From Nissolia schottii (Eukaryota; Streptophyta; Magnoliopsida; Fabales; Fabaceae), in the NCBI GenBank assembly GCA_003254905.1, contig QANU01098899.1, forward strand, positions 186,001 to 250,000: a DNA stretch of 64,000 bases. Direction: 5' to 3'. The number at the start of each line of letters is the position of its first letter. Within the stretch, counting starts at the first letter, position 1. The translations under genes were made by a program, and so were the position numbers. This document shows positions 1 through 12,653 of the stretch, piece by piece. The notes below the pieces were generated by a model, which ran no database searches, was not told the origin of the DNA, and saw only the letters and a list, made by a program, of their open reading frames with translations.

Positions 1-847
1 CTATTCAAAAGGATCATGACCAAGATGACACACCTCTCTCTTTCTTTCTTTGCCACAAAGAAACATATATAACCCATATTTATTTTATGATATTTTTCAA
101 TTAGAATAGATCCGTTGTAATATATATTCTAGTGTTCAATAATTAATAACGAAACAAAATTTAATAATACAACATAGAACACAATGTCCATTTTTCATAC
201 TTTGCTACTATATTCAACAATTTACACTCCATCAATTGCAAAAGGGGCTACTCATTTGTGATAGCGAAAAATCAGAAGAAAATTTGATGGGATCCACGTT
301 GGATTTCCTTTTCTAATAATGTTCAACCACATAAAATTAATGAAAAAAAAATTAGAAGAAAATTCATTTGAGTCTCCCATTTCCATGAATTTTATGTGTT
401 ACATAAATCTAAAATCTCTATATACAAAAGCAATTTCAAAAATCACCTAATTGTAGTTGTATGGTTTTGATCGTTTTGCTTCTTTAGAAGGACTGGACTG
501 TTGTCATATGTTGATCATATGTGGACCCTATTTTGGCCTTTTGAGCAAATGAAAGAACAGAGAGTTATGCATCTCTTTCCTTAATCATATGGTGCAAGTG
601 CAAACCAACCCTCACGTGCACATACCACTCACATTCTAACCTTAAATTAATAGTTATCATATATATATATATATTGAATTATTCTAGTTAGAGAGAGGAT
701 AAGTGAGTTTTGAAGTGATTATGTGACATCTTCATAACTTCAAATCTTGATTATTAATCTTGATTATTTATGTAAAGTTTAATGACAAAGATTCATTCAT
801 TTCACTCTCATATATAATAACACATTCGCTATAGTCATCCCATATAT
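1..847. other. intergenic, AT-rich, no gene seen
   Basis: There is no ORF of note, only AT-rich sequence with a short TA run near 660-675. The right edge, bases 840-847 (ccatatat), looks like the target-site copy of the element that follows. Confidence 0.6.
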
Positions 848-1637
848 TAGGGTTGTCAACATAAATACGGCCCGTGGGCCCGACCCGTTTTACCCGGTTA
901 AATGGACAGGCTTTACATGCAAAAAATAGGCCTGTGAAAATTTTGAAAAAAAATAGGCCTGTGAAAATTTAATTTTTTAAAAGTTTCATTTTGGATTCTA
1001 AATTTTATTTTGGAGTTTAAGAGTTTACTTATAATTGAGCATGTTTAACTATTTGTTATGCTTAACTACTTAATTATATTTATATTGTTATACAGTTGAA
1101 GTGTTATGACATAGATATTGATAAATTTTGCATTCAATTCCTTCAATGAGTGCCTACGCCCCACAAGTTGAATATACTTTCAAACCTTGTTTATTATTGA
1201 TTAATCTACGAGAAAGAGTTCCAATTGTGTTTTTGATCAATAACATAACAGTACTCACATCAATGGTATATGCCGTCATTTAATTAATGAAAGTTGTATT
1301 AATTCATGAATCGATTTCAAATAGCATTTGAAAGCATTTGATATCTTTCAAGCAAAATAGTTGAAGGAACAAAAAAATAATATAATATCTCAATTAACCA
1401 TTTAAACTATTTCTTTCTAATTAATTAATAGATAGACGATAAAAAATAGTTAAAAATGATTGCGCATACTTATTCACAACTTTGTATTTAAATCATAAAA
1501 AATAGACTAAAATTTTAATTTTTTTAAAAAAAATAAACTGGCTAACGGGCTGGCCCGTTTAGGCCCGCGGACCAACCATAAACGAATCGGATCTTAAAAA
1601 TAGGCATAATTTTCGCCCGGCCCGTTTGACACCTCTA
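848..1637. mobile_element. non-autonomous hAT-like element
   Basis: The left end reads tagggttgtcaa. The right end reads gtttgacacctcta, the near inverted complement. Both ends carry subterminal copies of a cccg-rich motif (gcccgacccgttttacccgg on the left; ggcccgtttaggcccg and gcccggcccgtttgac on the right). The flanks ccatatat and ccatacac match at 6 of 8 bases, fitting an aged 8-bp hAT target duplication. The interior is AT-rich with no transposase. Class is inferred from TIR form and target-site length. Confidence 0.6.
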
Positions 1638-2694
1638 CCATACACACACACATGGGGATAGTTCAAGCATGAGAGTTGTTTTTATGTGAGAGCATAGTGA
1701 GTTGTAATTAATTTTGATATATTTTATTTTAAGATTAAATATTGCTAATAAAGGAGTTGAGCATCTGTGGGTGTTTTTGTTATATGGAAAATAAATATAT
1801 TTTTCATTTGGACAGATTATATATGTGCCACTATACTAAGGGAGATAACAGATGAGTTATTACCTACTATTGTTTAACTATCACGGTTATAATTATTTTT
1901 AACCATTATTTTTCGTTCATGTAAGAGGAACTTTTCATATTCATTTTTTAATCTTTAATTTTTAATTATTATTATTTTTCTCCAATTTTTAGTACTCTTG
2001 TGTCTCTTCGGAACATCTCATTTTCTAATATATATATAAAGAGTGTGTGAGATTTTTTCTGAATTTTGTCATTGATGTTTCGATATTAAATATAATATTT
2101 TTCTTGCTATGACGTATTTATTTCATTTTAATAATTCTTTTACATTAATATTAGATCTCTTATCCGATAGGATATATTTGATATAATGAGTGTAACGAAA
2201 CTATATGTAGTGAGCTCTTCACCTTCCATGATCAAGCATGAAGGGTTTCAATTTCATCATGGCTTTAGACATAAAATAGTTTTTAAGACTCATGACACCT
2301 CTTAACTGAGTTTACTTCATACAAAAGGATTAGTTATATTATGAGATAAAAATACATACTAAATTACTCTCTTTGTTTTTAAATAATTATTTATCTTTTT
2401 ATTTTGATATTTTTTAAAATAATGATCAATTTTTTAAATTTAAAAAATATTAATTATCACTTTTTTATACCTTTATTTAATTACCGAAAACTGAAAAGAG
2501 AAATAGAGTAATAGATAAAAAAATTAATAGAAATAATTTTGTAAAATAGTGTGAAATTATTTTAACTTGATAAATTTTTTAATCATTTTCTTAATATTCT
2601 AGTAAAATAAAAAGAACAATTATTTGAAAATGACAGAAATATATAGTATGTTATATCAACCAAAATACTTCACATTAAATTTAAAGTTTTAAGT
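1638..2694. other. intergenic, AT-rich, no gene seen
   Basis: No coding potential or structured repeat was recognised. The stretch is mostly A/T runs. Confidence 0.5.
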
Positions 2695-3669
2695 ACAACA
2701 CTGGAATTTTTTACTGTATTACCCCTGTCATAGAAACATATTACCGAAATAATTTTAACTTTTGCAAAAAGATGGGGACACTATTTATCATGCGCGCGAG
2801 GGGAGAATCCATCATTTTGCACTTTGAAGAGCCCAACTGGCTTGGACTCATAAGCGCGAGCCCAACTCCCTTCTCAACTCTTTTTACCAAAACAACAACT
2901 ATTAGAGGTATATAAACACTTAAAAGGTTTGTGATCTAACTAATGTAGGACTAGAGCTTTTGAAATACATAAGCTTTGTTCTACTTCTCCCTTAAAACAG
3001 GTCAATACTTAGTAGTTATGTCACGACCCAAACATGAGCAAGTTGATAGCTCTACATAGAGAAATCCTTTTGTTTCCTGGACCACAACTGAAGAAAATTC
3101 TATATAATGACTTTTAAAGCACCCATTAGAGTGAAATATAGTCACAATTTTTATGCAAATATTTCTCAAAAATAGTAATATTTGCGTGGACACAAGGCCG
3201 GTTGAAATTAGAATTGGTGAGATGAGGCTATGTCTTTTGTGCAAAGTTTTCCATGCAGAAGCCTATCAAATGCTTCCTGGTACACGGAAACCCTAAATCT
3301 GAATAAAATGCTAAACCAAAGAACTATTCTACTAACCAATGAAATATTTTTTGGATTTTTGTAACTTACCTATGAACCCAAGATTTTCGCATGTATTAAA
3401 TTCTCTGTCCACCGTGTGCTAACATAACACATATATGAATATTTACTTACATTTTAATTAAACAAATTAAAAAAAATTAAAACTATTTCGTACGCAATTC
3501 GCCAACACGGTTGGCGAATTCTTAATGAATTTGCTAGCACAGTTGGCGAATCCCAACCCCCGTGCCACGTCAGCCAAACCGTGATAGTCCTGTAATAAGT
3601 TTTCAGACGAAGGTATTTCGGTAATATGTTTCTATGGCAAGGGTAATACAATAAAAAACTCACAACACT
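2695..3669. mobile_element. TIR element (about 0.97 kb, non-autonomous)
   Basis: Bases about 2703-2750 are an inverted near-copy of about 3612-3660: both contain tagaaacatattaccgaaat in opposite orientation, next to a ttgtattaccc-like block. The outermost bases have diverged, so exact ends and target duplication are not certain. The interior holds two short palindromic phrases (3496-3521 and 3529-3554) built from ttcgccaa and its complement. Short ORFs inside do not resemble known proteins. A Mutator-type origin is possible but unproven. Confidence 0.55.
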
Positions 3670-3829
3670 AACATTTGATTGATTTTTACACTAAAATAAC
3701 ATAAAAAAAATAATAAAAGTTATGCTATTATAACAATTTTTGGAACAATCACACCCACAAAAGGATGGAAAAATTAATCTATGATTAATAATGTTAAAAA
3801 AAAGAAATTAATAATAAATTTATAGCGTA

Positions 3830-5576
3830 GAGAATGTGATTGCAGCACCAATCCCCGTCGAGCTTGTTGCACGCGCGATGGTTGGCGCGTAAAAGAGGGC
3901 ATGGTGGGCATTCAACCCCAAGCAAGAGGGGGGCATTGGTCACCACCGTTGGTTGGGTTCACTTTGCATTTGCAATTTCAATTTCTACGAAGCTCTTCCT
4001 CGGCCGGTGGCGGAGGAATTCCACGCTCCCCATCCAATCTCTTGTTTCGGGTAAGAATTTTACGCAACCTAACAGCGTGAAATGGTTCAGTTCGCGATTA
4101 GGTCGCTTCTCTTCTCCTTGATTTCATTCCCCATTGCTTCTACCATGTATGTTGTTGATTTGATGTTAATTCGATAGATTTTCACCCTTTTGAGTTTGCG
4201 TGCGTCAAGGTTTGGTTGTGGAGAGAACGTACGTTTTCTCATATGGCTTTTGGAACACTTGTAAAAAACTGTTTTATTTATTTATTTAATTAATTATATG
4301 CCTCTGCTGAAGCTATCGGTTGTTAATCCATGTTGTTTTGTTTGGGAAGTAAACTTGTTTGTAGTCAGTAATATCAATTGTGAACCCATGATATTCTTAT
4401 CCACTACTGTGGGATGTTTAATAATTGTCAGAGTTGTACTTTTATTCCACGGTGATGGTAGTAATGCATTTTGTTTTTGGATCTCTTTGCTTCTTTCAAC
4501 TATTGATCAGGCTAGTCTGTTTCTGTTACTTTTACATATTTAAAGGATCATCAAGCATGCTCTTCTGGAAGTTTCATTTAGTCCTTGTTGTGAGATACTT
4601 AGAAGAAGCAAATGCATTCATTTCTTCTTCTTCTTTATAGTTGATTGCTGTGACATTACATGTATGGCTGGTTACTGTTGTATCATGTATCATAGTCTGC
4701 AGCTTGTGCCAGGTGTAAGTGTACCAGCACATGCTCTGTCATTACTAGTTAGTGATTTAAGAGTAAAACATCATTTTTGTTCTTGAAGTTAGCAACTTCT
4801 ATCAATTTTGGCCCCAAACTTCTGAAATCATCAAAGTTGCCAAACGTCCGTCAAAGTTGTCCCTCGTTACCTTAACCTTAGGGACAAACTTGGTGGGTGT
4901 TTTACAACTTTGGGGACAATTTTGATGATTTTGAAAGTTTAGGGCCAACTTTAGAGATGAGAATGATGTTTTACTTTCGTTTTTCTTTTTAAAATATGAT
5001 GCTTAATATTTTGTTTGATGTTACACTGAATAATTGCAAAGATATGATACTTTTTCGTATCTCTCGATTATGTTTACTACTTGATGAGAGAGAAAGGGGT
5101 TGTGACATATTCTGGACCTAAACTGCAACGGAGTATTACTGTTTTATCAGAGCCATTGATGTTTATCTTTTATGCAAATTTGAGGTTTGTGATCAACAAC
5201 TATGATGGTTTTAGGGTTTTTTTTTATGACTTTAATGTTCCTTACTTACTTCTATCAAGTTTAGACTTGTATTTATGCTTGGGCTTGCTATTTACTTTAG
5301 ACTTACATTCATGATGTGGTTTTCCAACCTTCATAAGCAATGTTTTCACAAGTTAGTTGCTTTCTTTTAGTTAACTTTTTAAGCTAAAGGCTAATGAATT
5401 ATTTTTTCTTTCACAAGTGTGAAGATTGATGACAACTTGTCTGGTTTGTGCATCAAGAACACAAAGCAATCTTCTGGTGAGCATTATGATCTGAGGGAAA
5501 ATCTGCAGTGTAAGCTTTTATTAGTTGACTGGATGACTGACACTTTTACCTTTTTGATTAACAACATAGGACAACA
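3830..5576 (+). other. putative spliced 5' leader of the PHR1-type gene
   Basis: A GC-richer block ends at a good donor (cttgtttcgg|gtaag at 4050/4051), followed by about 1.3 kb of intron-like T-rich sequence. A second leader exon probably begins after ttctttcacaag near 5417. It may be followed by a very small intron (5510 gtaagc to 5569 tag) just before the ATG at 5577. The leader exon structure is inferred from splice motifs only and needs transcript evidence. Confidence 0.4.
4762..4976. repeat. MITE-like inverted-repeat element in the leader intron
   Basis: The ends gtaaaacatcattttt and gaatgatgttttac are inverted copies about 215 bp apart, and the interior is partly self-complementary (ttggcccc.. 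/ ..agggccaac). It lies inside the presumed leader intron of the PHR1-type gene. Confidence 0.5.
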
Positions 5577-8500
5577 ATGGAAGCACGCCCTGCTTTTTCC
5601 ATTGAAAGATCAAGTGCAAAGAACCTCAATAACATGGGAATGTCTGGAGCGCTTCCTTCATCGTTGCCTGTCCGTCCGACACCTCTAGAAGAGACGTACC
5701 CCATATTATCTGATTCACAGCCTGCTTTTATGGAAAAAGAGCTTACAACACGACCTTTTACTCTTTCAAATCATTTAAATTCCAGCGGAGCAGTTGGCCA
5801 TATGTTTTCTTCTTCCCCCGGATATTCAACTGATCTTCACCACTCTTCCCTTTCACCTCATGAAAAACACTCTAAAAATGTTCATTTTATTTCACAGACA
5901 TTAAGTAACATGGCTTCGTTGCCATTATCTTATTCTTCAAATAATGGACCAATACCTTCTACGACATCAACCCATTATTCCAAGGGAAACGAGGCTTCAT
6001 GGCATACAGACTCCCTGCATAGCTTTCTTGATTTGCCTGCAAATACCTCCATTGATAGTAGTCAAGTGGAGAGCGGTGCCTGCAATATTATGTCATCTGA
6101 GGAGTATTCTAAGCAAAACAATTGGCAGGAGTGGGCTGACCAGCTAATTAGTGATGATGACACTTTGACTTCTAATTGGAATGATATTCTTGTCGACAAC
6201 ATTCAAGACCTTGAACCAAAGGTTTTTTTCATTACTTAATTCTATAGTAGCAGCGTAAACTGATTAGTAATTTTTGGGAATATGTTAGGATCTCATTTTG
6301 TTTCTTTAGGTGGCGTGCCAGGCTGCAAAATCACCTTCACAATTTCCTGATGGGCGCCAATCTCAAGACCATCAACAACATCCTGCTTCATCTGGAGAAA
6401 ATCGTCTTGGTGCTGCCCCATCTTCCTCAGCAAATTCTGCACTTACCAAGCCACGGATGCGTTGGACACCTGAGCTTCATGAGGCCTTTGTGGAGGCTGT
6501 CAACCAACTTGGTGGGAGTGAAAGTATGTTAATCTCTCTTTCTTCCTTTTCAAAGTAAGGCCTTAGTTTGTTAAATTTCTGCCTCATTATTTTTTCCTGT
6601 TGTCTTGTTGCAGGAGCTACTCCTAAGGGTGTGCTGAAGCTCATGAAAGTTGAAGGGTTAACAATATATCATGTTAAAAGCCACTTACAGGCATGTGCAA
6701 TTTGCTTTATCCTCCTAGGTTTGTTCCTTTGCATGCTTTTGATGAAACATATTGCTCTATGAAATGCAGAAATACAGGACAGCTAGATATAGACCAGAGT
6801 CATCTGAAGGTACATAAGATATGTGTATTGGAGAGATTATGCGACTTAGCTCTATAAAATCTGTTATTGACCTGGTGTTATGCACTTGATGTCTGAAAGT
6901 AGTGTCTTAAGTCTCTTCCTTGAAATCTAGAGTAATGCTTCTTCCATGTGTATTTAGATAATGGACAATCTGTTGACTTGTTATGTACTTTTGGCAGGAT
7001 CTGTGGAGAAAAAACTAAGTCCCATAGATGAGATGTCATCTCTGGATTTGAAAACGTAAGTAAACTACGTGCTGCTATTTTAAGTTCTGTTATGTAGTAT
7101 TGCTGTATTTCTGACAATTGATACATCAAATTGTTAAGACAACATTTTTTCTCTAATGTAATGTGACATTGCTAAGACACATCCTCCATAGATTTTAAAT
7201 AGTTTATACTTCATATGTGGCTTTTTAGCTTTTGCCATCAATATCAATGTCCAAATCAACCTAAAGCTGCAAGAGAATGTGGCATTTGCTTGGAAATCTT
7301 CGCATTAGTTTTCCTTCTATCGTGGATGTTAGTCATTTGTTTAGTTTGGGTGAAGTTGCTTGTCTGAATATGCTAGCTAGTAACTGCACAGTGATTGACT
7401 CTAACACAATTCACAAACATGACTTGTGCGTAGTTCTGGCCATGTGAGTTTATTTCTGCTGCTGGCAGTAATTATCCATATTGTTCTGAGAAGAGAACAG
7501 ATACACAGAAACTAGACCAAGCTTAAACAATTAATATAAGAAATAAAATTAAAGAGAAGGAGATGTTTTTGGACAGACCATCAATACAATTTGCAGCAAA
7601 GTCATTAGTGGGTTATAATATAAGGATCAGGAAGGGAGCTTTTGAGAGAATTCAGGGATCCAGATACAGATATGTACAGAAAAAAAAATATTTTGAGAGT
7701 ATTCAGGGATTCAAGCTGCTAGAGGGTTAATATTCATTAATTCTATGTAAAGTTTTTAGTCATATTCCATACACAGGTATGCACAGACATGAATAGTAAT
7801 TGTTTTTCTGACTATAGCATTGCATTGTTACAGTGGTATTGAGATCACTGAAGCTCTGCGACTGCAGATGGAGGTTCAGAAGCGCTTGCACGAGCAGCTT
7901 GAGGTATGGACTTAGTTCTTTTGCCAATTTCCTTTGGAATATGTTTTTTGAACTGTTAAAAGACCAGAGATGTGATTCAAAGATTTTGCTTGCAAGCTTT
8001 ATTTCTGTTGCAATTGCATGACAGTAGAAATTCATCATTTATAGCTCGCAGAATTAGTGAGAACAAAATTTTAGGACTATGGGTATATTTAGCCACGTGG
8101 ACTATGAATATGGTTATTATATTTTGTCATGTGGACTATGTTGGGATCTTTGGCAACATCAGCGAGAATTTTTGTTTCTTCAATGAAGGATGGAACTGAT
8201 TTCTGTAATATTATTTGGCATTTAGCTTATGCCTATAGAGGTTAGGGTTATGGTGCTTATGTTATATTTTGCATAGAAGATTAGTATAGGCCTTCAAACT
8301 TGTTTCTCTTATGTTTGCCATGTCTTCTTCCATGGTCTGATATGGTTCTCCCCCTTCTTTTTTCTGAATTAGATTCAAAGAAATCTGCAGTTGCGAATAG
8401 AAGAACAAGGAAGGTATCTCCAGATGATGTTTGAGAAGCAATGCAAGTCTGGAATTGAAACATTCAAGGCATCATCATCAGCCATTGAAAGTCCATCTGG

Positions 8501-8735
8501 AGCGTCTTCTGATGCTATGAAAGATTCTCTTGCCAAAAGTGAGTTGGAAGCCTCCCAAGTGGATCTTTGCAGCTCAGGACCTGATCAAGCTAATGGCAAT
8601 ACCGCAGTTGACGAAAGTTCACCAGAAGTGGGTGCGAAGCAGGATGCATCAGAAAGTCAAGCTTCTGAGGATCCTAAGCAACATGCTAGCGAAGATCGAG
8701 CCCAACCCACAAAGCGTCCAAGGACAGATGAGTGA
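5577..8735 (+). CDS. PHR1: PHR1-type MYB-CC transcription factor (phosphate starvation response)
   Basis: Seven coding exons by splice sites and homology: 5577-6221, 6310-6523, 6614-6690, 6770-6809, 6998-7055, 7834-7903 and 8373-8735, giving 488 aa. The N-terminus MEARPAF and the GAVGH and HEWADQL-like blocks match PHR1/PHL proteins. The GARP/MYB domain (about residues 264-322) contains [23 protein letters not shown] and [12 protein letters not shown], spread over exons 2-4. The coiled coil (about 351-391) starts [16 protein letters not shown]. The C-terminus is acidic and Ser-rich, ending KRPRTDE. PHR1 proteins are nuclear, bind P1BS sites (GNATATNC) and are held by SPX proteins when phosphate is high; that is family knowledge. 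Introns 5 and 6 are about 780 and 470 bp. The intron after HLQ has a GC donor (cag|gcatgt), the only non-canonical site. All phases agree. Confidence 0.93.
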
Positions 8736-9187
8736 GCAATACGATCTGCTGAATCAGCATTGAATTTTCAAGACAATACTGATTCAAAAAGGATTTTAAT
8801 TCTAAGGAAGACTAGTTTGATTGATGTCTAGAGCTCCATAACTATTGACTTCCTCTTCCTCCTGTCCCGTTGTGTTCAAAGAGGACTTGCATGCTTACCT
8901 TTAATTAATTTAGTTAAAAATGATGAGTCAAAGTTTTGATCATGCCTACCTTCAACATCTTTATTTGGTTCTTGTTAGAGATCATGAGATTCTAGTGTAC
9001 ACAGTATGGATAATGGCTACACCCCAAATCATAGGTGAGGAACTTGGGACATTATCTAACAAACGTCCTACAATCCAAATTTCTAGGTTGGTATATACAA
9101 CACCTCTAATCTTTAATGTGAACTGTTTCTTTAACTGTACCAAAATAATAATTACAAAGTGGAGGTACAGTTCTAGTTGTAGTTAGT
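8736..9187. other. 3' UTR and intergenic
   Basis: This follows the TGA of the PHR1-type gene and probably includes its 3' UTR. A short ORF at 8920-9186 has no recognisable product. Confidence 0.4.
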
Positions 9188-9195
9188 TTTTCTTA

Positions 9196-9396
9196 CTAGT
9201 TATTGCACACGGGTTCTGTGTTTCGCTGGTAGTTTGAGTTCGAGCCGCCATGGGTGTCGGGGGAGGCCGTGGTGTTGAGGTATGTCTGAAGTGTTGTCTC
9301 GAGCATCATAATGCGCGAGTCTTGTTGCTCTCTAGCCTTGGTTGCCTCCTCCAACAATGCCCAGATGCGTTGTGTATCGTTGCTGTCTGGGGCCAT
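9196..9396 (-). pseudogene. truncated gag-like start of an LTR retroelement
   Basis: A 66-codon minus-strand ORF starts MAPDSNDTQRIWALLEEA, right after a primer-binding-like sequence (attggtgctctcgttgaacc on the minus strand) next to the LTR edge at 9418. Its position just inside the LTR and its charged helical start fit the beginning of a gag protein. The rest of the element is missing beyond about 9190. The gag assignment is inference. Confidence 0.45.
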
Positions 9397-9417
9397 GGTT
9401 CAACGAGAGCACCAATT

Positions 9418-10003
9418 GTAATAGGTAAATTGTATTTGAACTATATAACTGTCCACAAAGGGGCATAAACAGAACCAGAAACACAATCAACAGTATCAAG
9501 ATATCAATTCAGTACAGAGTATCAACAATAGAATAGTTCCTTGTAGAAGATGATCAGTTCAGCTAGCACGGGAAGATTTCCTTCCGATCACCTACACTTA
9601 GCCGCCTCCCCAACGAGCGCACCCGAGGGGGAAAAAGGACGCTAAGCTAAGTCGCGCGCTCTTGAGCTGCTGGGTTTGCAGGCCTCACCTGCAAGGAGAG
9701 GATCAGAACACAGGGATAGTGATGAGAAGAAGAATGCTTGCAGAGAGAAGATGACACTCACAATTCTCATGCCTTTGCCCAATTCGTAGCCTTCCCATAT
9801 AGGATTGGGCCTCCGCGATCTCTCACTCCTTCTAACGGTTTTGCTTTCTGTTTTTGCTTCCGCTTGCTCTCTTTCTCCAACCGAATGCCCCACTATGCTG
9901 TTATGCACGTTTGGTGCTGCAGTTGTATTTTCTTGGTTGCCCTTTTTGCCCTCTTCTCTTATTATAGTTTCACTTGTAAGAGGCATGTCTTTCAATTGTA
10001 ACA
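9418..10003 (-). mobile_element. single LTR of a truncated retrotransposon
   Basis: The minus strand begins TGTTACAATTG and ends CTATTACA, the TG...CA edges expected of an LTR, and is followed by a primer-binding-like site and a gag-like ORF. Length is 586 bp. The second LTR and the whole pol region are not present, so the element is 3'-truncated. ORFs inside (9642-10004) are probably not genes. Confidence 0.55.
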
Positions 10004-10720
10004 TGTAAGCGAAGTTGTCATGAAATAAATGGGAGGCCTACCATCTTAGCTGGAAGAAGGGAAAAAAATGCATTTTAATAACTACAATAAGAACAACAAA
10101 AAAAAAAAGAAGAAGGAAATCTATAAAGCAGAACCATATTATCAAATGAATAAGAATAGACTAGCCATATATAAACTATAAAAGAGATGCTGTTATGTGA
10201 CGTAAAAAAAAAAAGAAATGATACTTCTATGCAAGNGAGATGCTGTTATGTGACGTAAAAAAAAAAAAAGAAATGATACTTCTATGCAAGTAAAATTGCA
10301 TTAGAGTAAAGCAAGGCATCATCAATAACAACATCAATTAGATCTTATCCTATTATGTGAGGTCGGTTACATAGATTAAATGACGTCATAATGCTCTGTC
10401 TTAGATTATCTTTGCATTCAAGCAAAAGCAAGATCGGTATCATCTTTTAATTTAAATCATAACAAGTGATTAGAGTTAGTGACACATATGCTTAATTTTT
10501 AGTTATATATAACTATAGAGTAATGGGTCCTAGAATAAAACCCATTTAAATATGAAATTCCGATATTAATTATTATGCGTTACTCATAGTCCAAAACTAA
10601 AATGCACCAAAAATAGTACAAAACTAAACTAATATTTTGATAAGTTGGATGTTTTAAGGTTTGCCAAGTATAACGAAAGAAATGTACTACCCACCATACT
10701 TAGATATCCCATAGAGATGA
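10004..10720. other. intergenic, AT-rich
   Basis: No gene recognised. It contains the tandem copy and ambiguous base listed separately. Confidence 0.5.
10184..10290. repeat. 52-54 bp tandem duplication around an ambiguous base
   Basis: Bases 10184-10235 (gagatgctgttatgtgacg...ctatgcaag) recur at 10237-10290 with only a poly-A length difference. The copies are separated by a single N at 10236. This looks like a contig join in which an overlap was not collapsed. Confidence 0.8.
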
Positions 10721-10729
10721 TAGATTAAA

Positions 10730-11090
10730 ATGCTGGAAAAAGTGCCAGAAACTTTTGAGCAGGTCTATCTGGGAAATGCTGATGCACTGGACATGGAAGG
10801 CAATGAATTCATTGCTATGTTAAGTATCTTAAACTTCAAGGCAGGCACATTACTTTGCTATGAGCCACCAGGTGTTTGTGAAAATGCCAAAGTTGAGCTG
10901 TTACTATTGCTGGCCTTCATGCTGTTGCTGTTCTTGAAGAGATTCATGACGGATTTGAAGGCAATGACAAGCTAGCGGAATATTCATCCTTCATGTCCAA
11001 GAATGAAAAATTGAGCAACAGTTTGGAATTTGGAAAATCACCAGTCTTCATTGCCTCCGCTTCGATCGAAAGCGGTGGGCTTCCCTAAGT
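10730..11090 (+). pseudogene. unrecognised gene remnant with frame change
   Basis: A codon-like stretch starts MLEKVPETFEQVYLGNADA. After about 10900 the better-looking reading moves to another frame (containing GFEGNDKLAEYSSFMSKNE) and stops near 11087. Both parts have protein-like composition but I do not recognise a family. It could be a broken fragment of a captured or degenerated gene. Nothing nearby supports expression. Confidence 0.3.
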
Positions 11091-11164
11091 GGCGAGGGCA
11101 TCAATTCATGATTAGTGATTAAGGAGGCCATTCTTGTTATAAGCTGTGCCCAACGTTGTCAAAC

Positions 11165-11672
11165 TCCAGAGTTTAAGTTAAACTCAACTCGTAAACTCGT
11201 ATGAGTTTACATACATAAAAAAAATATGTTATAAGCAATATAATTAGGAACTAAACTTGATTAAATATTGTATTTATAATTATTCAACTTTAAATTAAAT
11301 TAATAAAAGAAATATCATAAAATACACCTTAATACATGACACTTAGTGGTTATGTCATACTTTATTCAGTATATGTATTATTTTATAGTTCAATAGAATA
11401 TAGCTCAATTATGATAAATATATGAAATTAACAAAATAAAGTCAATATACATTATTTTATATAAACAAAGTTAGTAAGTATCTAACAAAGTTACAAAATT
11501 TTTCCATTTTGAGGTAAATTCGTAAAATCGTAGGTAGATTTTAACTCGTAAACTCGCTAGTAGAATCGAGAGTTTACTTAAACTCGTACAAGTTTACTAA
11601 GTGTTAACTCGTTTTGGGTAGTAAAATCGTAAACTCTAGTTTACAAGTTCACTTGAGAGTTTAATAGCCATG
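11165..11672. repeat. dispersed repeat rich in actcgtaaactcg motifs
   Basis: The block begins gttgtcaaactccagagttt and ends ttgagagtttaatagcc. It contains many copies of aactcgtaaactcg and gagtttac in both orientations at its two edges, with an AT-rich middle. The layout resembles a hAT-type non-autonomous element with subterminal repeats, but no clean target duplication is visible. Confidence 0.45.
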
Positions 11673-11679
11673 TGGCCAT

Positions 11680-12653
11680 GAAGAGAAAGCTGAATGGGGG
11701 ATAAAGAGGTAACTAGTCCAATTAATTACAATCATCTGCTTCCTTTATAGACTGTAGATGAAATCCATAAAGTGGAAAAACATTCAGAATATGTTGATAG
11801 TGGATAAATCTACACTCATCAAGAATGCATTCAGTTTGGATTAGGCTTTTATTTTTCATTTTTCCTTCCAGGTCAAAAGTGCCCTTATTTCCTTTCCCTC
11901 GAAAGGTCTAATGGGAAGGCAAATCAGGACTCCTACCATAGTAGTCCTCTACTCCTGTGGTCAATACTTCTAGCACTAGTTTTGTCAATGATTTGGATCC
12001 GGATTTGATATTTTCTTGCCCAAGCAAAACGCTCACCTGGTCCTGGTTCTTTGTCGCAAGAGCCAACGGTCTATTCAAAACAACATTTCTAGCCATCATT
12101 GAAAATAAAGCACAGGAAATATTTAGATCAAGAACCAACTAAGTCTTTTTCTTGCTTCCAGCATGTTCTCAACTTCCTGGATGTGCAATACTATATCTCC
12201 TTTGGTTAATTGATAGATATCAAGCTATTTTCTATGAAACTTGATTCCTGAGTTATAAACCATTCAACTCTTCCACCTTGATGCCTCAACACCACTCGTA
12301 AATTAGCTTTTCAGTTATAGATCAAAGAAACTCCTAAGCAAAAAATTGTAGTTCTCAAAAAACTTATAGCCAAATACCATATTCAAGAGTGAGGGCTGAG
12401 GGCTGCCCCCAGATTACTCATGGAAAATTTCGGTTTTTTCATTTGACAGATCATACAGGCAACTACAAGATTACATAGCCTTAACAATTATAGCCCCAGA
12501 AATGTAAAATAATTAAACAAAAGGAAAAACAAAAGCTCTATGCAAAATACTCCTATAGGCTATAACTATAAGGCTAATATATATACACATCTAAGCAAAC
12601 TTGTTTCAAGCAAAAGAGTAGCTATGACAAAACCCTGATTATCCTGCATTGTT
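11680..12653. other. intergenic and 3' flank of the minus-strand receptor kinase
   Basis: No convincing gene. A small minus-strand ORF at 11908-12138 is unrecognised. The right part is probably the 3' UTR of the receptor kinase. Confidence 0.4.

Noticed and set aside
9738-10008. Small plus-strand ORFs with hydrophobic runs
   Set aside because: They lie within the LTR and lack any family resemblance.
11908-12138. 76-codon minus-strand ORF
   Set aside because: No recognisable domain or gene structure; probably chance.
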